Positions 1-5,158 are shown, counted from the stretch's first letter. The stretch is 7,837 bases of DNA from Actinobacteria bacterium UBA959 (GCA_002293025.1 DBCL01000014.1:197153-204989), one strand, 5' to 3'. Made by a program: numbers and translations. The notes: generated from the letters alone by a model not told the origin.

Positions 1-531
1 GCTCGACTAATGTCACAAGCACTTCGCAAGCTAACTGGGGCGCTTAGCACTTCTGGCACAACGATGGTTTTCATTAACCAGCTCCGTGACAAAATCGGTG
101 TGATGTTTGGTTCGCCAGAAACAACTACTGGTGGCAAGGCACTTAAGTTCTATGCATCAGTTCGCTTAGATATTAGAAGAATTGAAGCATTAAAAGATGG
201 CACAGATATTGTTGGTAACCGAACTAGAGTTAAAGTTGTAAAAAATAAAGTAGCACCTCCATTCAAGCAAGCAGAGTTTGACATTCTTTATGGACATGGT
301 ATCTCTCGCGAAGGCTCCCTAATTGATATGGGAGTGGACCAAAACATCGTTAAGAAGTCTGGTGCTTGGTACACATATGAGGGTGATCAACTAGGGCAAG
401 GTAAAGAGAATGCCCGCCAGTTCCTAATTGATAACGCTGATTTAGCAAACGAGATTGAGAAGAAAATTCTTGATCAACTTGGAATCGGTGAAGGTGGCAA
501 ACCAAGCCTTGAGGTGGTAGCAGATCTTTAA
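1..531 (+). CDS. recA: Recombinase RecA, C-terminal part (5' end cut by window)
   Basis: RecA is the ATP-dependent recombinase that forms filaments on single-stranded DNA, exchanges strands and triggers LexA self-cleavage in the SOS response. The reading frame is open from base 1 and gives 176 residues. It corresponds to roughly the second half of the family, starting near E. coli residue 168, so the Walker A region lies upstream of the window. Visible hallmarks are FINQLRDKIGVMFGSPETTTGG (residues about 24-45, split here only for naming: the DNA-binding loop L2 follows FINQ and holds ETTTGG), KALKFYASVRLDIRR, RVKVVKNKVAPPFKQAEF, and GAWY near residue 121 followed by GQGKENA. The tail after the IEKKI helix is short and lacks the long acidic end of E. 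coli RecA. It ends in TAA with recX starting on the next base, so the two genes are surely cotranscribed. Any SOS box would be outside the window. Confidence 0.97.
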   Translation, partial: ARLMSQALRKLTGALSTSGTTMVFINQLRDKIGVMFGSPETTTGGKALKFYASVRLDIRRIEALKDGTDIVGNRTRVKVVKNKVAPPFKQAEFDILYGHGISREGSLIDMGVDQNIVKKSGAWYTYEGDQLGQGKENARQFLIDNADLANEIEKKILDQLGIGEGGKPSLEVVADL

Positions 532-1083
532 ATGACACTCCCTGTCGAAACTCAATCGCCCGAGACTGACCCAAAGTCAGTAGCTCGGGCGATTGTGTTA
601 CGCAAACTAACGCATGCTCCACGCACCAGAAGTGAACTGTTTAAAGACCTTAAAAAGAAGAACGTGCCTGAAGAGATAGCAATCGAGGTGCTTGATCGGT
701 TTACCGAAATTGGCCTCATCAATGACGAACTCTTTGCCAGCATGTGGACCGGCTCTAGGCACACCTATAAAGGTTTAGCACCACGAGCTATTGCCTATGA
801 ACTGCAACAAAAAGGCATAGATCGTTCTCTTATAGATGAAGCGGTAAGCGTCATTACCGCTGAGCAAGAGCTAATTGCCGCTAGAAAGATTGCTATTCGA
901 AAGCTTAAATCCTGTGTTGATCAAAGCCCTGAAGCCACCTTGCGAAAGATTGTTTCCGCTCTAGCCCGCAAAGGTTATGGTGCAAATATTGCTTTTCAAG
1001 TTGCTAAGGAAGTGACAAGATTAGATCCAGAACTTAGTATTGAGGAGCAGCTCAATCCAGAGCCTTTAACAGATCTAAATTAG
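532..1083 (+). CDS. recX: Regulatory protein RecX
   Basis: RecX binds RecA filaments and limits their extension and recombinase/coprotease activity. The product has 183 residues, within the family range. Family signatures are present: ARAIVLRKLTHAPRTRSEL (residues 19-36), the repeat-like helix pairs ending EIGLINDELFASMW (59-72), and GLAPRAIAYELQQKGID (81-97). Two further three-helix repeats follow, with RKIVSALARKGYG (138-150) in the last. The ATG follows the recA TAA with no gap. The only purine-rich candidate ribosome site is GAGGTGG at 511-517 inside recA, about 14 nt away, so translation is probably coupled to recA. The first 15 or so residues are not part of the conserved domain and hold the left arm of a strong hairpin (553-595). 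The gene ends TAG, overlapping the stop of the convergent gene. Confidence 0.95.
   Translation: MTLPVETQSPETDPKSVARAIVLRKLTHAPRTRSELFKDLKKKNVPEEIAIEVLDRFTEIGLINDELFASMWTGSRHTYKGLAPRAIAYELQQKGIDRSLIDEAVSVITAEQELIAARKIAIRKLKSCVDQSPEATLRKIVSALARKGYGANIAFQVAKEVTRLDPELSIEEQLNPEPLTDLN
553..595 (+). promoter_or_regulatory. Strong hairpin at the start of the recX reading frame
   Basis: CAATCGCCCGAG (553-564) pairs perfectly with CTCGGGCGATTG (584-595). Inside it, ACTGAC (565-570) pairs with GTCAGT (576-581) around the loop CCAAA (571-575), with only a 2-nt bulge (AG, 582-583). This gives 18 base pairs in a 43-nt element starting 21 nt after the A of the recX ATG. No run of U follows (the next bases are TGTTACG), so a classical intrinsic terminator is unlikely. 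Possible roles are a barrier that lowers RecX translation relative to RecA, or a 3' stabiliser of processed recA mRNA. E. coli is known to separate recA and recX expression with a hairpin terminator. Here the structure is inside the coding region. The structure is seen directly; the role is inferred. Confidence 0.7.
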
Positions 1084-1748
1084 ATATGCTTTTTTCGACT
1101 AACTATCCCCAGTGAGATAGCAATAGCTTGACCAATAAAAAGTGCAAAAATTGCTGTTCCAATTCCCACGGTTCCGCCCAAGATCCAGCCAGTGAGCAAT
1201 ACCGTTAGCTCAATTCCTAATCTCACTTTGCCAACTGGAATTCCAGTCCGGTAGTGCAACCCCGTCATCCAGCCATCTCTTGGGCCTGGCCCGTAGTTTG
1301 CGGTGAGATAAAAAGCTGACCCAACCCCAACAAGTGCAACTCCCGCAAAAACCATCACTAACTGCAGTGCAAACACATCAGGGGTTGGCAGGACTGGTCG
1401 CATCAAATCAATTGCAGTTGAGATCACCAGAATATTCATAATCGTACCTAAGCCTGGTTTTTGCTTAAGTGGAATCCAAAGCAGTAAAACTAGAGTGCCA
1501 ACAATAAATGTTGCCACTCCTATTCCAACTGATAACTGTTTGGCAACTCCCTCTCCCAACACCGTCCAAGGGGAGACTCCAATACTGGAATTAATCAGCA
1601 TCGCTTCGCCAGTGCCAAAAATCCAAAGGCCAAGTACAAGAACTAAAAAGGGGTATGGCTTAACGGACCAATTACTTCCTAAATTACTCCAAGACACTTT
1701 AGGAATGGTTTTAGATGGTTTCAGGAACGCTTGTAGTGATTTGAGCAC
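1080..1748 (-). CDS. YczE/YitT-family integral membrane protein
   Basis: A 222-residue membrane protein matching the YczE (COG2364) family. It shows about six hydrophobic helices (roughly residues 33-52, 73-92, 103-118, 125-147, 176-191 and 194-214). The family motifs are GVSPWTVLGEG (57-67), WIPLKQKPGLGTIMN (91-105) and GPGPRDGWMTGL (153-164). The biochemical role of the family is not established; some members sit near transport or surfactin-type loci. The start is a GTG (1748-1746) with no Shine-Dalgarno, but a TACGCT box ends exactly 6 nt before it, which fits a leaderless transcript. An internal GTG at residue 18 is a less likely alternative. The first 30 residues are polar and not conserved. 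The gene is convergent with recX, and the two stop codons share bases 1081-1082. Confidence 0.85.
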   Translation of the reverse strand: MLKSLQAFLKPSKTIPKVSWSNLGSNWSVKPYPFLVLVLGLWIFGTGEAMLINSSIGVSPWTVLGEGVAKQLSVGIGVATFIVGTLVLLLWIPLKQKPGLGTIMNILVISTAIDLMRPVLPTPDVFALQLVMVFAGVALVGVGSAFYLTANYGPGPRDGWMTGLHYRTGIPVGKVRLGIELTVLLTGWILGGTVGIGTAIFALFIGQAIAISLGIVSRKKHI

Positions 1749-1754
1749 TAGGCG

Positions 1755-1760
1755 AGCGTA
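1755..1760 (-). promoter_or_regulatory. Predicted -10 box, leaderless start of the YczE-family gene
   Basis: Read on the minus strand, TACGCT (TAnnnT consensus) is followed by the six bases CGCCTA and then the GTG start codon. That places transcription start at the first base of the start codon. No good -35 hexamer is visible. The site lies in the 41-nt gap shared with the divergent DUF5522 gene. Confidence 0.5.
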
Positions 1761-1789
1761 ACTGGACTAAATGCTAGAGAATTAGGGAC

Positions 1790-2026
1790 ATGCCACCCAA
1801 GAAATTAGCAGACCGAGATCTAAACACCCCATCCCAAAAACGGATGCCCCAAGAAACCCCGAGTCGAGAATTGCGTCTAGCGGCACATTCGCAGGCAATT
1901 CAAAATGGGGAAGAAGGTTATATCGATCCAGTTAATAAGATGTTTGTGATGACGGCAAAGTATTTAGCTGATAAGGGTTTTTGTTGTGACAGCGGCTGCA
2001 GGCACTGTCCATTCGAAGATGACTGA
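1790..2026 (+). CDS. DUF5522 small cysteine-rich protein
   Basis: A 78-residue protein with the DUF5522 signature: HSQAIQNGEEGYIDP (33-47), then MFVMTAKYLADKGFCC (51-66), ending in DSGCRHCPFEDD. Four cysteines (C65, C66, C70, C73) and H72 form a compact cluster that suggests metal or Fe-S binding; this is inference, since the family has no established function. The N-terminal 25 residues are polar and probably disordered. The start is ATG at 1790, which has only a close AGGG (1784-1787) before it. The bases GAGAAT (1777-1782) could be a weak -10 with a 7-nt gap, so the initiation mode is unclear. An upstream ATG at 1771 runs into a stop after four codons. It is divergent from the membrane protein gene and 39 nt ahead of the YCII gene. 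Confidence 0.85.
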   Translation: MPPKKLADRDLNTPSQKRMPQETPSRELRLAAHSQAIQNGEEGYIDPVNKMFVMTAKYLADKGFCCDSGCRHCPFEDD

Positions 2027-2043
2027 ATCCGGCTTATAGGGCG
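2021..2043 (+). repeat. Direct repeat copy 1, upstream of the YCII gene
   Basis: GACTGAATCCGGCTTATAG followed by GGCG. The last 16 bases match copy 2 at 15 of 16 positions, and the leading GACTGAAT matches GACCGAAT in copy 2, which carries four extra bases (GCCT) in between. Copy 1 overlaps the end of the DUF5522 gene and covers the -35 zone of the YCII promoter. Weaker likeness continues into the following CTCT/TTTT stretch. Confidence 0.6.
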
Positions 2044-2053
2044 ACTCTTCTTT

Positions 2054-2059
2054 TATACT
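2054..2059 (+). promoter_or_regulatory. Predicted -10 box, leaderless start of the YCII gene
   Basis: TATACT, one mismatch from the TATAAT consensus, is followed by six bases (GACACC) and then the ATG. No Shine-Dalgarno precedes the ATG, so the mRNA probably starts at the A of the start codon. The -35 position with a 17-nt spacer (2031-2036, GGCTTA) lies inside the direct repeat. Confidence 0.6.
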
Positions 2060-2065
2060 GACACC

Positions 2066-2389
2066 ATGAAGTTTGTAATCTCTGTGATTGATAACCTTGA
2101 CAATCCTGGCACTGCTGCCGAGATGGTTGAAATAGACAAATTCAATGACTCGTTGCGCGCAAATGGTCACTGGATCTTTGCGTGGGGTTTGCAACCACCC
2201 AATTCTGCAACAGTGATTGATAACCGTAATGATGCAAACATCAGCACAGGCAAGCCTCTATTTGATGCGAAAGAGAACTTCAGCGGATTGTGGTTGATTG
2301 AGGCTGAGAGCCCTGAAATAGCTGAAAGGTTGGCGTATGCAGCTTCAAAGGCATGCAATAGAAAAGTGGAACTTCGCCCAATGCATTAA
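2066..2389 (+). CDS. YCII-related (YciI/COG3795-type) domain protein
   Basis: A 107-residue single-domain protein with the dimeric alpha-beta (ferredoxin-like) YCII pattern. It has an initial strand (MKFVISVID), a helix with FNDSLRANGHWIFAWGLQPP (26-45) before the second strand, and the family's GxW(L)IEAESPEIAERLA element (74-90). It closes with VELRPMH, like the usual iEvRP ending. YCII proteins are small cytoplasmic proteins, often near sigma factors or degradative enzymes. No reaction can be assigned here, and no sigma-factor gene is adjacent. The ATG has no Shine-Dalgarno but sits 6 nt after a TATACT box. Copies of a direct repeat lie on both sides of the gene. Confidence 0.8.
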   Translation: MKFVISVIDNLDNPGTAAEMVEIDKFNDSLRANGHWIFAWGLQPPNSATVIDNRNDANISTGKPLFDAKENFSGLWLIEAESPEIAERLAYAASKACNRKVELRPMH

Positions 2390-2394
2390 GCGTG

Positions 2395-2421
2395 GACCGA
2401 ATGCCTCCGGCTTATAGTGCG
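2395..2421 (+). repeat. Direct repeat copy 2, downstream of the YCII gene
   Basis: GACCGAATGCCT followed by CCGGCTTATAGTGCG, the counterpart of copy 1, with 378 nt between equivalent positions of the 16-base core. It opens the 195-nt gap (2390-2584) before the secreted protein gene. By analogy with copy 1 it may be part of a second promoter or operator that would give a long leader of about 140 nt. The rest of the gap holds no gene I can support. A TATGCT at 2536-2541 and a TACTCT at 2552-2557 are possible -10 boxes nearer the gene, each without a convincing -35. Confidence 0.5.
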
Positions 2422-2556
2422 GTTCTGTTTTGAATTATGTGATTGGAACCTCATCTGGTGTCTGAGCTGACAAGATCATATAGGTTTATTTACATTTCAC
2501 TTCGCTGAGATAAGGGGAAGAATTGATTCTCAAAGTATGCTTTACTACAAATACTC

Positions 2557-2580
2557 TTAGCCAGGAGAAAGAAAGGCTAG
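2557..2580 (+). promoter_or_regulatory. Ribosome-binding region in a small hairpin
   Basis: TTAGCC (2557-2562) can pair with GGCTAG (2575-2580; the outer pair is T-G), leaving the loop AGGAGAAAGAAA with a strong Shine-Dalgarno core in it. A second purine site, GAAAGG (2571-2576), lies 8 nt before the ATG at 2585 and would be half hidden in the stem. The stem is only five Watson-Crick pairs, so this may be chance. Confidence 0.35.
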
Positions 2581-2584
2581 TCAG

Positions 2585-3031
2585 ATGAAACTTCAGTCAA
2601 AATCCGCCACCGCACTGGTTTTATTCGGGCTATTAATTTATCCGATTTCTGCCGACTCAAATAACTTGCACCCAAACGTTTCAAAAGCTCAAAATGAAGC
2701 GCCCACAGTTCTTCAAATTCCAAGAAACGATTCAACGACCAGCATTGTCAAAGTGTTGTCTGACCATCCAGGTGCAGCCACTGCTCTGACACCTAAACAA
2801 AAATCCGAGATCAGAGAGATCCTGGCCAAAGGCGATGGAAATCAAAACTTTCGCTGCACAGGTACAAGTCTGGCCGGGCAACGCGAGTCAATGTATCGAG
2901 TTGTGCTGCTTCGGGCTGAACTGGTTTGCAAGTATGCCAAATCTATTGACCCTTCGATCAGTACCACTGTGAGAGAGAGAGTCATCAAATCAAAGAAGTT
3001 AAATGGTCGGGTTGAAGTTGTAAGCAATTAA
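2585..3031 (+). CDS. Small secreted protein with OmpA-like C-terminal module
   Basis: A 148-residue protein. Residues 1-23 form a signal peptide (MKLQSK, then a hydrophobic core ending LIYPISA-DS, a plausible signal peptidase I site). Residues 24-65 are polar and low in structure. Residues 66-148 contain LTPKQKSEI, then FRCTGTS with C91, then LLRAELVCKYAKSIDPS with C115, and a final GRVEVV strand. This pattern (CTG..., RA..VC.YAK, GRV.V) resembles the degenerate OmpA-like C-terminal module found at the ends of many secreted and surface proteins of low-GC actinobacteria; C91 and C115 probably form a disulfide. Here the module is nearly the whole mature protein. The function is unknown. The start is set by the signal peptide and the purine-rich stretch GAAAGG 8 nt upstream. 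Confidence 0.75.
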   Translation: MKLQSKSATALVLFGLLIYPISADSNNLHPNVSKAQNEAPTVLQIPRNDSTTSIVKVLSDHPGAATALTPKQKSEIREILAKGDGNQNFRCTGTSLAGQRESMYRVVLLRAELVCKYAKSIDPSISTTVRERVIKSKKLNGRVEVVSN

Positions 3032-3102
3032 CCAAATTAGTGGCTTGAAAAACTTGTCACACTACTTGGTACTGTACCTGTAAATAAATCAAATCTGGTT
3101 GG

Positions 3103-3149
3103 GATAATCACTATTCATTAAATCTGCGACCCTTGGCGCGAGGATTATC
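3103..3149. other. Nested inverted repeats between convergent genes
   Basis: GATAATC (3103-3109) and GATTATC (3143-3149) are exact reverse complements. Near the right arm lies CCTTG-GCG-CGAGG (3131-3143), a five-pair stem with a three-base loop, sharing one base with it. A GGTACTGTACC palindrome also lies just upstream (3069-3079). No U-run follows any of them on either strand. They are the only candidates for transcription stop signals in the 122-nt gap between the secreted protein gene and alkD. Confidence 0.25.
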
Positions 3150-3153
3150 TTGA

Positions 3154-3879
3154 TTAAGGCTTTGTAGTCATCCATTTATGTCGCTCCCTCTCAGGGAGTT
3201 TTTCGATTGAATAGCGAAGCATGGTTCGTGGCATATTGCTTGAGTGATTGCCTAAGAATTCTCGCAAATCACGAATATTTCTTTTCCCAGCCTCTCGCAG
3301 CATCCAGCCAGAAGCCTTGTGCATTAAATCGTGAGGGTGGTTCAAGAGCTTTTCAGCAAGAATAAGTGTCAGACGATTATCGCCATCGCGAATGAAAGCA
3401 AAAGTCATCAACATGGCAACACGCTGCACCCACATGCTCTTTGACTTCAACAATTCCAGCAGGAATTTGTCAGCTTTAGGATCGGCAATTAGGTAAGTAC
3501 CAAAAATTGGCGCAGTGGCATCTACTAAGTCCCAGTTATTGACAACTTTGCCTGATTTGACTAGTTTCAAATAGACATCGAATAATACTTTTTGTTCCTG
3601 TTTGGTGGTTGCTTTTTTGAATTGCAAAAGCAGTATCACCAGGGCAACAAACCTTTCCTCATGAAATTTACTGGCGGCTAGTTTCAGTATCTGGGGGATT
3701 GGAAGGGTTGAATTCTGTTGTGCAATTTTACGAGATTCTGGAACTCTAATGCCTAAGAATTTATCGCCTTCGCCGTATCCACCCAGCTGAGTTTGATAGA
3801 AAGATAATTGAGCGTTAGCTAACTTGGGATTTCCTTTTTGACGGAGTTGTTTTTGAACAGATAGGGCAGTGGTGGTCAT
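3154..3879 (-). CDS. alkD: AlkD-type DNA alkylation repair glycosylase
   Basis: A HEAT-like-repeat DNA glycosylase family protein that removes positively charged alkylated bases (such as 3- and 7-methylpurines) without flipping the base. Counting from the ATG at 3879 it has 241 residues, the usual AlkD size. The residues that define the B. cereus enzyme (W109, D113, R148, W187) are all found with matching spacing: W116 and D120 in NNWDLVD, R153 in MWVQRVAM, W192 in SGWMLREAGKR. N-terminal family features are YGEGDKFLGIRVPESRKIA and the FHEERFVAL helix. A TTG two codons upstream (3885) keeps the frame open, but the ATG is preferred because a TATATT box ends exactly 6 nt before it. The gene is divergent from the DinB-family gene across 61 nt. 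Confidence 0.92.
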   Translation of the reverse strand: MTTTALSVQKQLRQKGNPKLANAQLSFYQTQLGGYGEGDKFLGIRVPESRKIAQQNSTLPIPQILKLAASKFHEERFVALVILLLQFKKATTKQEQKVLFDVYLKLVKSGKVVNNWDLVDATAPIFGTYLIADPKADKFLLELLKSKSMWVQRVAMLMTFAFIRDGDNRLTLILAEKLLNHPHDLMHKASGWMLREAGKRNIRDLREFLGNHSSNMPRTMLRYSIEKLPERERHKWMTTKP

Positions 3880-3885
3880 GGTCAA

Positions 3886-3891
3886 AATATA
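3886..3891 (-). promoter_or_regulatory. Predicted -10 box, leaderless start of alkD
   Basis: On the minus strand TATATT is followed by TTGACC and the ATG at 3879. The 6-nt gap fits transcription starting at the A of ATG, and no Shine-Dalgarno is present. This site decides the start codon in favour of ATG over the upstream TTG, which would lie in untranscribed DNA. Confidence 0.6.
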
Positions 3892-3928
3892 GACGCCCGC
3901 TCTATGGAATTATGGATCTGCTTCCTTG

Positions 3929-3934
3929 TAGGGT
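3929..3934 (+). promoter_or_regulatory. Predicted -10 box, leaderless start of the DinB-family operon
   Basis: TAGGGT (TAnnnT) is followed by TCAGTT and then the ATG at 3941. No good Shine-Dalgarno precedes this ATG. No clear -35 hexamer and no actinobacterial LexA box (GAAC-N4-GTTC) are visible in the 61-nt gap shared with alkD. Confidence 0.5.
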
Positions 3935-3940
3935 TCAGTT

Positions 3941-4438
3941 ATGAGTATTGGCATGGAGAGGCTGCTGAGGCATATGGCTTGGGCAAATCAAAATACAATT
4001 GAACATATTAAATCTTTACCAGAAGAGGCTCTAAAGTCATTTGCTACTAATTCTGAGTGGTTTGTTGCTGAAATTTTGCACCACATAGTTGATTCAGCAG
4101 ATGCTTACGTATTTCGCATCACTGGAGAGCATCCCAACCTGCCTGGAGAATCAATTACGGAGATAGAAAAGATTGCAGATTTAGACTCTCTAGCCCAGCA
4201 ATCTGCCGTTATTGATGCTGCCCTATTAGATTCTGTAAAGCTTGATGATGAGCAATTGGAATTTACGAACTATTCAGGAAATCTGGTCAGGAGATGGCGC
4301 TCAACTATTTTGTCACAAGCAATTCATCATGCGACTGAGCATCGCGCTCAAATTTCAGCAGCGATAGAGGCTAGAGGGTTTTCTCCTTTGAATCTTGACG
4401 ACCTAGATCTTTGGTCTTATGAAACTGAGCAAGGTTGA
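3941..4438 (+). CDS. DinB-family (DinB/YfiT-like) metal-dependent protein
   Basis: A 165-residue four-helix-bundle protein of the DinB superfamily. It has the usual opening RLLRHMAWANQNTIEHI (about residues 7-23), a first metal-ligand histidine in EILHHIVDSADAYVFR (H47/H48), and the paired ligands in QAIHHATEHRAQI (H130, H134). It ends in LDDLDLWSYE, typical of the family. Such proteins bind a divalent metal, and several act as thiol-dependent transferases or isomerases (for example with mycothiol or bacillithiol). The substrate here is unknown. Despite the name there is no link to polymerase IV. The ATG at 3941 is preferred because a TAGGGT box lies 6 nt before it; a methionine at codon 5 is an alternative. 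It is the first gene of a probable operon with the small membrane protein, GNAT and nitroreductase genes. Confidence 0.85.
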   Translation: MSIGMERLLRHMAWANQNTIEHIKSLPEEALKSFATNSEWFVAEILHHIVDSADAYVFRITGEHPNLPGESITEIEKIADLDSLAQQSAVIDAALLDSVKLDDEQLEFTNYSGNLVRRWRSTILSQAIHHATEHRAQISAAIEARGFSPLNLDDLDLWSYETEQG

Positions 4439-4452
4439 ACTAGTGAAGGGGT

Positions 4453-4459
4453 AGGTGAT
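4453..4459 (+). promoter_or_regulatory. Ribosome binding site of the 54-residue membrane protein
   Basis: AGGTGAT matches the canonical anti-16S sequence (AGGAGGTGAT) at its 3' part. The AGG core is 7 nt before the GTG at 4463. A second purine tract, GAAGGGG, lies at 4445-4451. It is one of the best Shine-Dalgarno sites in the window and argues that the short gene is real. Confidence 0.6.
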
Positions 4460-4462
4460 TGA

Positions 4463-4627
4463 GTGAAGTTGTTGCTTGGAACGACCGCTGGCCTGTTTGG
4501 AGTGTTAGCAGGACTGGCGGCAATTGCATCCGGCGAAGCAGACGATTCACCTGGGTTACAGGGATTGGGGTTAATCTTAATTTTATTTGTTGGTTTGAGA
4601 TTTATCTGTGCGATGAAGCGAAGGTAG
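4463..4627 (+). CDS. Small two-helix membrane protein (54 residues)
   Basis: A GTG-initiated short gene in the 222-nt space between the DinB-family and GNAT genes. It encodes MKLLLGTTAGLFGVLAGLAA (first helix, about residues 3-22), a short acidic linker SGEADDSPG (23-31), a second helix in LGLILILFVGLRFICA (35-50), and a basic end MKRR. The hydrophobic pattern, the acidic loop, the positive tail (suggesting both ends face the cytoplasm by the positive-inside rule) and a good ribosome site support it. I recognise no family. It starts 24 nt after the DinB stop and ends 33 nt before the GNAT start, as expected in an operon. A 69-codon frame over the same bases (4459-4668) gives an implausible, Trp- and Cys-rich product and is rejected. 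Confidence 0.65.
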   Translation: MKLLLGTTAGLFGVLAGLAAIASGEADDSPGLQGLGLILILFVGLRFICAMKRR

Positions 4628-4660
4628 TCATTTTGAAGACTATGTGGGTGGACAAAAATC

Positions 4661-5158
4661 TTGAATGAAATCAATTGTGTAGAACTTTCCTTGAGTGAAT
4701 GGCAGCGCCTTAGAGATATTCGACTGAGATCCCTAAAAGAGAGCCCAGGCGCATTTGGGGCTACTTTTGAGTCTTTGGAGATGTATTCACAAGATCAGTG
4801 GCAGGAGATGTTCAAGAACTTAACCTGGTTGGTGGCTAATCAAGATGGTTACGACATCGCACTGATGTCCATTGAGAATATAAAGGGTGATTTTGGTGCT
4901 ACCTGCTGGATAGGTTCCTGTTGGAGTGATCCAATGTTTCGCAGACGCGGGGCACTGCAGTCTCTGTTTGAGTATCTAGATCAAAGTGCGCAGACTCGAG
5001 GGTGGCAGGTTCAAGGTCTTGGAGTGTTTGTTGAAAATCAGGGGGCGATGCAGGCCTATCAACGGTTGGGATTTGAACCGATAGGTCAACCAATGCCAAG
5101 CACCAGAAAACCCGAGAAAATGTACCAGCGCATGATTCGAGGTGGGGCCAGAACTTAA
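4661..5158 (+). CDS. GNAT-family N-acetyltransferase
   Basis: A 165-residue acetyl-CoA-dependent acyltransferase of the GNAT superfamily; the acceptor is unknown. The N-terminal region LSEWQRLRDIRLRSLKESPGAFGATFE (about 11-37) is typical of the group. Motif A is SDPMFRRRGALQSLFEYL (89-106), where RRxG-type acetyl-CoA contacts are R95, R96 and G97, though the usual second glycine of R/QxxGxG/A is replaced. Motif B is GVFVENQGAMQAYQRLGFEPIG (121-142), with the classical N and 'AYQRLGF' positions. A stop lies in frame at 4634, so the start must be the TTG at 4661, supported by GGTGGA 8 nt upstream; TTG at codon 13 would cut the conserved region. It overlaps the next gene by 17 nt. Confidence 0.85.
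   Translation: MNEINCVELSLSEWQRLRDIRLRSLKESPGAFGATFESLEMYSQDQWQEMFKNLTWLVANQDGYDIALMSIENIKGDFGATCWIGSCWSDPMFRRRGALQSLFEYLDQSAQTRGWQVQGLGVFVENQGAMQAYQRLGFEPIGQPMPSTRKPEKMYQRMIRGGART

Noticed and set aside
1495..1761. Plus-strand frame opposite the YczE-family gene
   Set aside because: Shadow of the membrane protein gene; its product is Pro/Thr rich with no domain, while the minus frame carries clear family motifs.
2028..2421. CRISPR array or transposon ends for the direct repeats
   Set aside because: There are only two copies, they are 378 nt apart, they have no terminal inverted repeats, and no transposase or cas gene is in the window.
2970..2984. Short GA-rich run (gagagagaga) as a microsatellite or phase-variable tract
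   Set aside because: Only about five dinucleotide units within a coding region; too short to expect slippage and it reads normally as Arg-Glu-Arg codons.
3880..3885. TTG at 3885 as the alkD start
   Set aside because: It would lie upstream of the transcription start predicted from the TATATT box, and the ATG at 3879 fits the leaderless spacing.
3880..3940. LexA/SOS box between alkD and the DinB-family gene
   Set aside because: I looked for the actinobacterial GAAC-N4-GTTC pattern and found none; the DinB name alone does not imply SOS control.
4459..4668. 69-residue TTG-started frame between the DinB and GNAT genes
   Set aside because: Its product is rich in Trp, Cys and Arg without domain pattern, and the overlapping frame 4463-4627 gives a sensible membrane protein with a better ribosome site.
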